Assembly: GCA_965644315.1 (NCBI GenBank) | Contig: CBFFRQ010000068.1 | Coordinates: forward strand, 868,001-932,000 | Length of the DNA: 64,000 nucleotides | DNA from: Caecitellus pseudoparvulus | Lineage: Eukaryota > Bigyra: Bicosoecida | Reading direction: 5' to 3' | Shown here: piece by piece, positions 13,290 to 25,700 of the stretch | How positions within the stretch are numbered: position 1 is the stretch's first letter | How the letters are laid out: every line of letters begins with the position of its first letter | Program-made: the position numbers and the translations under genes | Notes under the pieces: model-generated | What the model was told of the DNA's origin: nothing | What the model saw: the letters and a program-made list of their open reading frames with translations, nothing else | The model's database searches: none

Positions 13290-13703
13290 GGTACCAGGCT
13301 CGAGGGATCCGTGCAAGCAACAACGAGTGCAACGAGCTGGCAGAAGAGGCTTGAAACGCCGCCTCTTCGCCGGGCTGCCTGCGCAAGCTGAGAGCGCTCT
13401 CGGGCGGCTCAGGCCGTTGGATGCCTTGACAATACAAGCACCTTGATGGACGGCTGATCAGCACCGACCTGGTGCGATTGCATGCAAAGCTACTGTGGAA
13501 CGTGTGAGCTTCTGCACACCACGCACAGCTCCGCCCCCTTCCTCCCCCTGCTACCCCCTTCCCGAAGCGTCCGGTGCGACTCAAAGACCGCCAAACCAAA
13601 TCGTTTTGCCCTAAAGCGTGTCCTAGCGCACTCCATGGCTCCTATAGGCCTCACCTTGCTTCCGGCTGGCACGTGGCGTTCAGGTGCATTTCCGCAGGGA
13701 ACC
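13290..13703. promoter_or_regulatory. Shared divergent promoter region of the two giant genes
   Basis: These 414 bp separate the start codons of two divergent paralogous genes and contain no supported gene. A pyrimidine-rich stretch lies at about 13525-13565 (runs such as cccccttcctccccctg). I see no convincing TATA box. Both promoters and 5' UTRs must lie here, so shared control is likely but not shown. Confidence 0.5.
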
Positions 13704-16700
13704 ATGCGGCTGGCGCCGAGGCTCTTTCTCCTCCTTTGTGGAGCGGTCAGCCTCCTCTCCTCACAAGCCCAGGAGGGCGTTTTGCTCCTGGACTATGAGT
13801 TCGAGAGGGACGAGTTCTCGTCGCTCAGGGCGTCGCCGTTCACGTTCGGCGGCGGTTCGTTCACCATCGAGGGTAAGTTCGGCGTTTCGCGTTGCCCGAG
13901 CAACTCGCAAGCTCACGCCTTCCCTGGCCGATTCGACCGCAGGGTGGTACTTCTTCCGTGATGATGCCCCCATTTCCACCATCTGGCACTTCGGGGATGA
14001 ATTCACCCAGTACAGTGCGTCCGCGCTGACGTGGGAGGTGGCAGGGCCGGCGTTGCCCTGACACGCCGTTGCCCTTTCCACCCCCACACTTGCGACAGCC
14101 CTCTTGCGTGGGGCACCTGCGGACCTGATATTGCACATGTTGTGCTTCCCCCTCTCACAGTTTCCTTGGGCTTCAACCGAGACCGCCACCTGGAGTTCTG
14201 CATCCGGTCCAGCCCTAGCTCTGCCGGCCTCGCTTGCATTTCCATGGCAAGGCGTCTGCCCCAACGATTGTGGACGCATGTAGCCGTCGTCTATGAGACT
14301 GGCGTAGGCAGAGCACGCATCCTGCTGGACGGAGTGGTGCAAGCTGCCGGCAGTGGCCTCCCTCAGCCACCTTCCTCGCAGCGCAAGCTGCATCTCTTCG
14401 GCGGACACCCCATCATCCCAAACACGGGCATTTCTGCCATGCTGGACGACATCCGCATGTGGAGCGTGGCACGGCCCGACAATGAGCTGCGGAATGGCAT
14501 GGAGTCTTCCATCGCGCCAGGAACGACTGGACTGGAGCTGGTGTACGACTTCGAGACCAGTTCAAACGGTTGGACTGTGCAAGACAGCTCTGGCAACTCT
14601 AATCGTGGCGGCACGGTGGAGTGTGCATTCCTGCGAGACTCATGTCTGGTGACCTTGGCTGAGTCCAGCAAGTCTGTGTGCGGAGATGGCAAGCGTGGTG
14701 CTGCCGAGGCTTGTGATGACGGGAACGTCGTGAGCGGAGATGGCTGCTCTGCTTCCTGTGCAGTTGAGGCGTCTTTCCTGTGCTTCCAGGGAAGCCCAGG
14801 TGGCACTGACCTGTGCATTGACGGCACCACTTTGGACTTCGCGAGGCTGGATGATGCAGCTACGTCAGCTGCGACGTGGACGTTCGAAGCTGGCACGCGC
14901 CCTGGCGCCGCAAGCGAAGTCACTTCCAACGCTCGCTTCGATGGACAGCGAGGCGCACGCCTGTACCAGCCGCCCATGCTCTCAAGCACGGGGCGGGATA
15001 TCATGCCGCGCAATGGCCTCTTCGTCTGGCTGCGTGCCGATGCGGGTGTATCTCTCAGCGGCAACTTCGTCTCGCGCTGGGCGGATCAGTCCGGGTCCGG
15101 CAACGATATGGTCGTGCCCAGTACCGGCGCGCGCACGGGCCCTACGCTTGCTGGCCCCGCCGAGACCAAGATGAACACGCCAGCCATTCGGTTTGACCGC
15201 GTGGAAGTCGGGCAAGCTCTGCAGTTCGAGAGCGATGCAGTACGCCTCGAGCTTCCGTACACCATAGTGCTGCTTTTCCGCCATCACACTCGCACGGGTG
15301 GACGCTTGCTGCACTCTCGTGATGGGCAAAACTTTCTCTTCGGTCCAAACGGTGGCAACAACGGCTGGCATTCGTCTCAAACGGGTTGGGTTCGGTTCAG
15401 AGACGGCACCGGCACACACTCTAGGGGATACGACTACTCTGCCACAAACAGGTGGTATGTGCTAGTGGGTGCTGCAGACACAGGGAACGTGAACCTATTC
15501 TTCCGAAATGGGAAGCTGGCAGGTGACTACCGCACCGCCACCCAGGCTGACCCTGGCCGCATCGGCATTTCCGACGTTCCTGGCGGCACAAGTGCTGGGA
15601 AGGCCTCAGCTGAAATCGTGGAGCTTGCCTTCTTCAATCGTACACTGTCTGAGGCTGAGATTCGCGATGTGCACCGATATTTTGCCGAGACATACAACCT
15701 TGCTGTCAGCCCGGCCCTTCCTCAATCTCGGGAGATGTTCCAAGCGACACCAGAGGACTACACGTCCTTCGCCACGAAGACTTTGGCTGGCACGGTGGGC
15801 AGCTCCACATACTTGCGCTTGTCTGCACAAGCAGCAGCCACTCCTCGCCGCTGGGGCGTTCCTCTGTGGATCGCGCTGTTTGAGGACAATGGCGGTCCGG
15901 CGCCGCAGCCGTGGGCTTGCACGGCTCGTAGCACTTGTGCTTCGCGGCGGTTTTACTCCATTTGCTTTGGGTCCGGATCAACTGAGGCCATGCATTGCGA
16001 TGAAACCCGTGATGCCCCAGAGGGAACATGGGAACCCATCATGCTCAACGTCTGGAGCAAGTTTGCTGGGAAGTACCGGGCAGACTACAACGGCCCTGCT
16101 GCAGGCGACGAGTACTTCAATCCCTCGGCCTCCTTGCGCTTCATGGCTGCCACGGTTGCGAGCGATGACGCAGCTGAGGGATTTGTGGATGAAGTTCACC
16201 TGTTCAACTTCAACAACCTCGCCCCATGCTCAGAGATTGCCGTTGTGTCCGTCGGCGCTGCAGGTTACGCTTCCAGCGTCTTGGCAGACCTGCCCCACAC
16301 CTACCTTCGGTTGGGAAGTACACCAGAGTCTGACTTGGTTTCAGGACTGAACGGGACTTCCTCTGGAGGCTCCTCTGTGGCGTTCGCTACCAACCAGGTG
16401 CAGGACAATGACGGGGCGTGGTCTGGAGATGTTGGTGCAGACTTTGTGCTCGGTCCAGTGCCCACTTCCTGGAAGGCATCCGCAGACTTTGGATTCGCAG
16501 TGGAATTTTGGGTTCGCTTGACCGGTCCCGCATACGGCACGACATCCACCTCGCCAGTGGTGTGGTCACCACTTGTCTCGGACAGAGCGGGTGCTGCAAG
16601 CTGGACCTTTCGCTTCGAGCTTGGCTCGGACATGCGCCTCCGCTTCGGCATCAACACCGACCGAGGTGCCAACTGGATCACTACAGACAATCCGCTGTCT

Positions 16701-19700
16701 GTCGGCTCCCACTTCATCGCTGGTGAGTGGGAAGCTGTCACTGGGCACTCCTTCCTTTACCTGGACGGCACTGAGCCAGCTTTCAGCACGGTGAGCCACA
16801 ACGGAAATGCGCACCGTCGCAACACTGGCGCCCTCCTCCACGCCTCCAATCAAGTTCGAGTGGGGTTTGACGGTACATTCACCCCTGGCGGTGCCAGCTT
16901 CAACCAGCCTGTCGTGGTGGACGAATGCGCAGTGTTCGCTACCGCGAAGGGGAGGGCCACCTTCGCCAACCGATTCCACCGTGTCACGCTTGATCACAAC
17001 GTGGAGCAGCTCGTTGATGTTGGAGGATCTCCCGCAGAGTCACTGGCAAGGTTGAGCTTTGATGGTGCGAATTTTGACGCTGCATCACCTGGCCTGAGTG
17101 TTTGGCGGATTTCCCCCGCCGGGACTCTTGCTTCGGCAACCCCTGAGACCTTCGACATTGTTAACTCCGACTCGAGCATTGCACAGGCGGCTGTGCATGC
17201 CGCCAGGGACTATCTGCTGGACGACTCACAGGTTCCAGTCAACACGACTGTTGCCGTTTCTTTGAGCTGGCCCAACCCGGCTCCGAGCTCCCTTCTCTTT
17301 GTGGATGACCTGTGGACACCTTTGAGCGACAAAATCCCCAGCACGCGCACTATCGCAGCTTCATTCAGCAGTGCTGACTCGTACTTGAACGAAAACCGGC
17401 ATGTTCGAAGCTTCTACTACAACATGGACGACGAACTGGCAGAGGCCGACAGGACCTGGCAGGGAGCGAAGGACTACTGTGAGGACGTCAGGGGTCAGCA
17501 CATGTGCACATACGACGATATCTGCCGGAACGTAGAGTATCGTGGCGACGACCCTGTCGCCAAGTACCCGAATATGGGTCACTTCAATGGAGAGGGCTGG
17601 CTGCCAGTTGCTGATGAGACCAACCTGTGGATCTCCGTGGGCAACGGCTTCCTCGAGCGGCAGTGCCGAACGTACAAGTGGGTTTCAGACAATGCCCAGA
17701 ACTTCCCTTACACTCGGGCTGACTACCCTGATTGGGTGACTGCACCCCCTCGCTCAGCCATTGCCTGCTGCGGGCGAGTGGGGTATCTGACCAGGTACAA
17801 GTCTGTCGTCGAATACCCAGATGACACGTCTAAGTGGAACCTGTACCATGAAGATCCCTGGTGGCAAACTGTCAGCACCAGTATTCGATCCCATTCGTAC
17901 TTCTTTGCCCGCCCGAAATCTGGCCCGTACAATGGCCACGCGACCAGCTCGGAGTCTGGCTCTGCCTCCTGCACACACCGTATGCGTGGCATGGTGAAGA
18001 TCTTGGACATCCCCGAGGCGTACACTTGGACAAATTACACCCTGGAAGTCCGAGTGTACGTGCATGTTCGCCAAACCGGGCTGGTGTTCCGGTACACGGA
18101 CCCCAACAACCACTACAAGTTCATGTTCAGCTCGTACACGTACGAATACTGCTCTGCGTTCACTCGCCACTCTGGATACGACGACGAGCGCAACAGCGCC
18201 ACTTTGTCTGAAACAGGCAGCAGGAAGTGGCAAGACTCCAACTTGCGGGTTGACTTTTACGAGTGGTTGAATTTGCGCGTGGATGTGTACGGCAACGAGT
18301 TCTCGGCCTACGTGAATGACCGCTTGGTGAACTCCTGGGTTGATGCCACAAACTCAAACCCCATGGGCACGATTGGCTTCTTCACTGCCTACAACGCCTA
18401 CACACAGTTCAGTCGCATCAGGGTGTACAAGCGGAAGCCTGTGGACGTCAAGCCGTTGAACTCTGCGCTCCTGTCGCTGTCCATGCCCCCCCTGTCCTTC
18501 ACTGAAACTGGTATCGGTGGACAGCCGAACCGGAGGTTCGGGACTGGCTCCTCCTATGCCAGCATCGGGGTGAAGACTTTGCAAGCTGAGAACAGCACCC
18601 AGGTGCACACGTACATGGGCACTGCATACAGAACGAACCTGGAAACTTTGCAACTGCCACGGAATGCGACGAACATGCCATTTGATGCGCAGACGCTGCG
18701 GGTGGGCCAGCGCCCAGCTGCGAAGTTGGATGGACCAGGGGACGGTGCCGCTATCGTCCAAGCCGCGCTCGGCTGCCGCCAGCAAAGCGTCAGCATCCCG
18801 GAAAACTCTGTGCCGGGTAGCGTCTTGCCCATCCCAATCCTGTCACAAGCTTCCTCGCGACGTGCTGTCTCGGACTTCCGTATCGCAGGAGTCGAACCCG
18901 ACACGGAAGTGGCAGAGCTGACCTCTGGCATTGTGAGTCCGTTCCGCAACTCGGTCATTGGAGTGATGCCGGAGGATGGAGTCCTCACTGTGAGGCGAAA
19001 CGTACTGGACTTCGAAGCTAAGTCCAGCCACACTGTGTCGGTGTCAGCGGGGGTGAACAAGTGGGACTCGGGGTGGTTTACAATGATTGGCATGTGCCCT
19101 GACAACCCTCTGCAGCCCAGCACCAGCGACTGCTACAAAGAGGTGGCCTTCCCTCCTGAGCTGGCTGCTGTGATGCAGACGCGTGACCCATCGCTTATGG
19201 ACGTGCAAGTGCAGCTTCGGGTGGCGGACGGGCCCAACCAAGGGTTCATCTTCACCCCCATGGGTGCTGCTCCTTGGGCGCGCTATGCGACGTGGTCGTA
19301 CTGGGGTGGCATGATCATGGGGTACAGCAAGACTCACGTTCGACTGTGGGCACCTTCTTTCCAGTACGACGGCAGGGGAGCTGTCATCAACCTTGGCGCT
19401 GGTTCAGGTGCCGTGTACGGGCAGAGCAGTGCAGATTATGACCAGGAAAAGAACGTGCAGTTCAGTCAGGACGTCGAAGTGCGCATCGTTGTGACGGAGG
19501 CAGCTGCTCCTGATTTCGACTCGAGCTGGTTCACGCTGAATGCCCAAGAAGCCCGCCGTTCGTACAACTATCTGCACCACGGAATGGCCAGGTGGCCAGA
19601 CCGTGTGAAAGTCTCCGTGCGTGCTGTGGACGGTGCCAACTCGGGGTTTGTATTCGACGCTAAGGGAGACGGGCAGAAGTACCGACACTATGGCGAGTAT

Positions 19701-22700
19701 GGTGGCATCGTGTACAACTACGATGAGAGCGTCGTGCGCGTGTTTGCGCCAGACGCTCGCCACCATGAGTCTCTCAGTCTCGGGGGCCACGCGATTCACA
19801 TCCCAAGCGGGTATCCGTCTGTGAACAGGCAGACATCTCGCTTCGCTTCAGTCAGGGTGCAAGCTTGGACCGGGGAGGTCCGCGAGCGTCCTGACTTTGC
19901 TACAAATGAGCAAGACATGACCTTCGTCCGCCACTCTACCATGTACCACGAACAGCCCGTGACCCTTCTCGGTCATCGACCGCCAGCTCGGTTCACGGCA
20001 ATCGCTTTCATCGACAACTACGGCTCCTCTGTAGGCCGCGCACCGCTTGTTGGCATGCACGGCAACTTGGCACACACCTACTGGAGCGCCTATTCCGGCA
20101 TCGCTTGGGCATACAATCGTCAAGGTGTGCGTGCTTGGGGTCCATCTCCAGATTTGACCAGATCGGAATGGCGCAGTACGAACCACGTGCCCTCCCGCGC
20201 AAGCGATGGGTGGGGCGGTGAAGCAGGGACTTGGTATAAGAGTTACGCGCGCACTCAGTTCACGACGTGGGGCTCACCACAGTCAGTGCAAGATTCGACT
20301 GCAGTGACAGTGCATGTGTCTGACCTGCAGGAGCCACCTGTGACCATCAACACGAAGTTCTCGATCGAGGAGGACGTGTCTGAACGCAATGCTTCGCTGG
20401 GCTATTGCGTTGGCCAGGTAATCGCCGCAGACGACGACGCCGGGGACGTCCTGTCCTTCTCTATCTTGAAAGGCAACACCCGGGGCGCGTGGTCTGTGAA
20501 CTCCACCGCCCACGTCTGCGTCGCTAACCCGTCTGCCATTAACTTTGAGGAGACGCCGTATTTTGTGCTTGCCGTGTCTGTAGATGACGGCATTTTCAGC
20601 AACCTTGCGATCGTGGAAATCGAAGTCTTGAACCGCAATGACCAAGTACATGTGTATCCAAAGAACCTCACAGTGCCTGAGAACGTCCGAGAAAACACAA
20701 TTCTGCTGGCAGCAGACCCAAGCGACCCGAACGAGAATGTGCCCTCATTCGATGAAGACCTTGACCAGGCTATCTTCTACTCCATTGTCGGGGGCAATGA
20801 AGACGGCACGTTCTCCATCAACGCCTGCTCGGGGCAGGTGCGCGTGAATCAGAGTGAAATCAACTTTGAGCGCCAGAACTTCTACAACCTCACCATCCGC
20901 GTGGAAGATGACGGCTCCCCCTTCACATGGGACGAATCTTGGACCACTATCCATGTGACCAACCGCAACGACCCGCCAACGTTGCTGCAGTCCACCGTGG
21001 CAGTGGGTGAGAATGCCCTAGCAGGGGATTTGGTAGGCCTGCTGGATGCTGATGATGAAGACAATGATCCGCTGTTCTTCAACATCCTGCACGGCGATCC
21101 CCTGAACAACTTCACGGTGCAATACCACTCGCCGCACCCTGTTCATGGGCGGCCACGCTATGGCGTGTTCATCTCGAATGACTCCATCAGCTGGGGTGAC
21201 GGCACCGGCCGCGAGGATACAGGTTTCACGTGTCCCAACGGTTGCGTGAATGAGACACGCTTTGCGCTGAGTTTCGAGGCGCCAGAGCTGCCCACCTTGA
21301 GCGGGGCAACGAAGGGCCGCAATCTGCAGATCCGGGTACAGGACCTCGAAACAATCACTGTCAACTTCCCCAACCACGCCACGACACAATTCGTCACCGT
21401 GGCAGTGGAGGACCGAAATGACCCCCCCTTCTTCGACGCCATCACACGCTCAGTCCCGGAAAACTCGCTGACAGGCACTTCGTGCAGCGCCTCCCTCACT
21501 GACTGCTCCAACGACAAACCTTGTGTGCGTGATGAAGATGCTGACGACTCCGGCAGCTTGGCCTTTTCAATGGCTCCTGACTCAGTGGGTCAGGTGCCGT
21601 TCAGTGTTCTGCCGAGCGGGGTGATCCAGGTTGACTTGAGTGTTTCTCCGACCACGTGGCTGGACTACGAGAGCACGAGTGTGTTCACGTTCAACGTCAC
21701 AGTCACGGACGGGGGAGGTCCAGAGGGACCTGGCCAGGCTTACAGCCGCACTGAGTCGGTGAGTGTCGCGTTGACCAATGTGGCCGAGCCACCCGAGGTT
21801 GTGCTCGTCCAGTCGTTTAACGTGAGTGAGTTGGCTTCGCTTGGGACCATCATTGGATACCTGAATGCGACTGATCCAGACGAGGGCGACGAAGTCACAT
21901 ATGACATCCGAACCGGGAACACCCAGGGATGGTTTGATGTTGTGGGTGCAGATGGAGCCATCACGGTTGTCGACACGCTGGATTTCGAGACGGCCCCAGT
22001 GCAGGAACTGTTTGTGTTTGCTACAGACGGGACGTTGGAGACACCCCAAATCAATGTGACGGTGATTCTCATCGATGAGAATGACCCCCCTCTCTTCCAG
22101 TGCACTCTCGAGGATGTCTTTGATTTCACCGTGGAGGAAGACACGAACGCCGTGCTGGGCTACGTGAATGGTGCCAATGAGATTAGCTCCGGATTCGAGT
22201 CTGCTGTCTACGATCTGCGCTCCGGCATCAACGATTTCTCCTTCCAGGATTGCCTTGAATCCTGTGCCTCCACGACGGACTTCACTTGCGTGGCAGCGAC
22301 ATACTTTGCCGGAACGGGCCCGAAGGTGTACCCTCAAGCCTCCTTCCACGGCGACTGCTTCGGGCGAACTGCGTTCCAAAACATCAGGGTGACTGATCCT
22401 GGTGCGCAAGCCGGGGCGACATCCATGTTCCGTGTGTCCGTGTGCGAGGAAGTTGCGGCCCTGCCAGAGAACCCTTTGCCAGGCACCGTTCTTGCCAACA
22501 TCACTGCCTTCGATTTGGACGGTGATCCAGCCGTTCTCTCCATCCCTGCTGCCAATAACCCAGGCTGGGCAGTGCAGCTGAATGGCACGGAAGTCATCGT
22601 GAACAACACAGCACCCTTCAACTTCGAGGAGACGCGCCAGATCTTGGTGCAGGTTGAGGTGTCTGATGGCACTTCCTCGGCCTTCACCTGGGTGCGGGCC

Positions 22701-25700
22701 ACGCTGGTGAACGTGAACGAAGCCCCCGCGTTCGTGGGAGACAACTCAACGTACTCGTTCGCTGTCGCTGAACTTGACCCTGACGGCACGTTTGTGGGGC
22801 GGTTGTCCGCGAACGACCCTGATGCATCCTATTCACTGGACTATTCCATCATTGGCGGCAACGACAAAAACACTTTCCGGGTGGTCCGCGAAGGTGCACT
22901 TGGGGACACGGCCCGCCTGGAGTTGAACCGCACCATCCAAAGCAACGAAGCCGACATTGATGGGGCTGACTACACGCTTGTCCTGGAAGTGTCAGACGGC
23001 GACTTGGCCAATGTGGTGGAGGTGTACGTGAACATCAACGCCACCAACACCGCCCCCATGCTCAGTGGCGTGGCAACTACCCGCACGATCCCCGAACACT
23101 CTGCACCGGGCACTGCCGTTGGTGCGCCCATCACTGTTATTGATAACGAAGGTGACCAAGTCACGTTCACAATCATCAGCACCACCCCCACAATTCCTGG
23201 CGCAGCAGGCCAGCCGGTGTTTGAGTTTGTTGAAGCCTCATCTGGCAGTTGGAACTTGGTCGTCGCACAGGCACCCCCACGAGGGGCTCTGAATTTCGAG
23301 TGCGACCGCACAGATCCTTTGCCAGGCTGTGCTGCAGGCCTCTTCCACACGTACAACGTCTCGTTCACCGTGTCTGACTGGGGCACGGGCAACCGCTCCG
23401 TTGACGCCTCCCTGACAGTGTCCGTCACTGATGTTGATGACACACCAGAAGCGCCGTCTACCATGGTCTTCTCCGTGCCTGAATTGTCCAATCTGGGGCG
23501 GGGACTGACAGACATGAGCGGCTCGCTGTCCAACCCACCTGCAGGCCTGGGTGGCTTGCGGGATGTGTATGACGACGACAAGGTCCCCTTGACCTTTACT
23601 CTCAGCGGGCCTGACTCGGCAGCCTTTGCCGTGGCCGCCGGGAATGGTGACTTGGTGGAGAGCTCTGGGAACATCAGCGACCCGTCCTTCCTGAACCAGT
23701 ACCCGCTTGGACAAACGCCTGACCTGACCGTGGCTGCTGAGCTTGACTTCGAAGTCAAGTCCCTGTACACATTCACCTTGTCAGTGTCAGATGGGGCGAC
23801 CACTTTGAACGTCGCAGTCACAGTGAACGTTACAGACGTGCTGGAAGCACCCGTTGTGGACTCTGGCTTGGCTGACCCCGCGACCTTCCTGGCGACGGTG
23901 CCTGAGAACTCCCCCCAAGGCACCCTGGCAGGCATGATCACAGCAAGCGACCCGGACGGAGACTATCTGTACTACGTCATCACTGGGGTCAGCTTCCTGT
24001 TCCAGGCCGGCTGCCCAGCTGGGTCCGAGTGCCAGGAGGAGGAATCCGCTGGGCAGTTCCTGGAGACTTTCTACACTGAGCCGGTGGCAGTGAATGACAC
24101 ATTTGGGCCGCACGATGCCCAAAACGCCAGTCTCTTCCTCCGCGCGCCCCAACCAGGGGTGGGCACCAGTGTCCTGGACTATGAAAACCGCCTGTTCTAC
24201 CGAGTCAGCATCGAAGTTGCCGACAGGCCTCTAGGCGCTCCCGGGCGCCTCAGCTCCATGGCGTACCTGAACGTCACAGTGTTGGACGTGAACGACATCG
24301 CCATCGACGCTGTGCGCATGACGCGAAGCAATGGCGCCGGCGGGTTTGTTCCAACTGATGGATTGCGAACAGTGGGAGGGCTCGACTTCATCGAAGTGCT
24401 TGGGCGGGGCATTCGGCACGAGAAGCCTGGCCCCGTGCCGCCGGTCATCACCTTGGAGTACGGATGCGAAGATGAAGTTGCTACGATCCCCGCATCCCCT
24501 GGCGACGATGCCTTCACCACCACTTGTGCATACACGGCCACGGGATGTGTCATGGACTCTGTCGTGGACATTCGCTGCGCGGCAGTGCCAGGGTCTGGTG
24601 CCGGCCACCGCATCCGCATCACCGTGGATGGCCAGGTGCGCCACAGCACGCCCTCCATCCACTCGCCCACGACACCCCAGCTCGTGTCCTACCTGCCTCC
24701 CCGAGTCACTGGCGTCTCAGCCCCCTCTCCACTCGCCACAGCTGGGGGGCAGTCCATCGTGGTTACCGGCTCCAACTTTGGGCCATCAGGAACGGAGCCA
24801 GTCTCTGCGACGTATGCCAACGGCATTCTCATGTTCGCCGCCACGTCTTGCTCCGTGGACAGCCACACGCAGATAACTTGCCAGAGCGTGGCTGGCGTGG
24901 GCACTGCCTTCCTCACGGCTGTCTCTGTGGATGGCCAAGCGTCAACCTCCGCCGCGTCGCTGCGAGCAGAGGCGGCAGGGAACCCCACATTCGCTGCGAC
25001 ACTGCAGGCGATGCAGCTGAACTATGCCGCGCCAGTGGTCTCTGGTGTCACTGCGACAAGCCAGCAGCACACCCAGCCAACATCTGGCAGCGGCGCAGTG
25101 CGCAACATGGCGCTGACTGGCACTTCCTTCGGGCCAGGCTCGGCAGCGCTGATCGCAACTGCCATGGACCCAGGAGCTACGTTGCCCCAAGTGCAGGCCT
25201 ACGTCTCCTTTGTGGGAGAGCTCAGAAACGCGAGGTTTTGGCTGCGATCCTCCGATTGCCAGCATGCTTCGGACAACCTAGTCGAGTGCAGCACTCCGCC
25301 TGGGGCGGGCAGCAACTTCACCTGGCGCTTGACGACGGGCGAGCAGACATCTGCGTGGTCCAGCGCATCTCAGCAGACGGGGTACGCTGCGCCTGAAATC
25401 ACCTCAGTCTTCGGCGAGGGTGTTGAAGAGGGGCCCACAGCGGGTGGCTCGCGTGTCTCGGTGCAAGGCGTGAACCTGGGCCCTGCCTTCTTGCTGTCCA
25501 AGCTGGACGAGAGTGGCTCCGAGCTCCCGGCCTTTTCGCCCATCGCAGCGGTGGACTCACTCCTGTACACTTCTCCCTTCTCAGTGCTCCCCAACCACAC
25601 GTACGCAGCCTCTAACTGTGCAGTTCGCACAGCGCATTCCCTGATTGACTGTGTCACGGCTCCGGGCACCGGTGAAGGGCATCGATGGACGCTCACTGTC

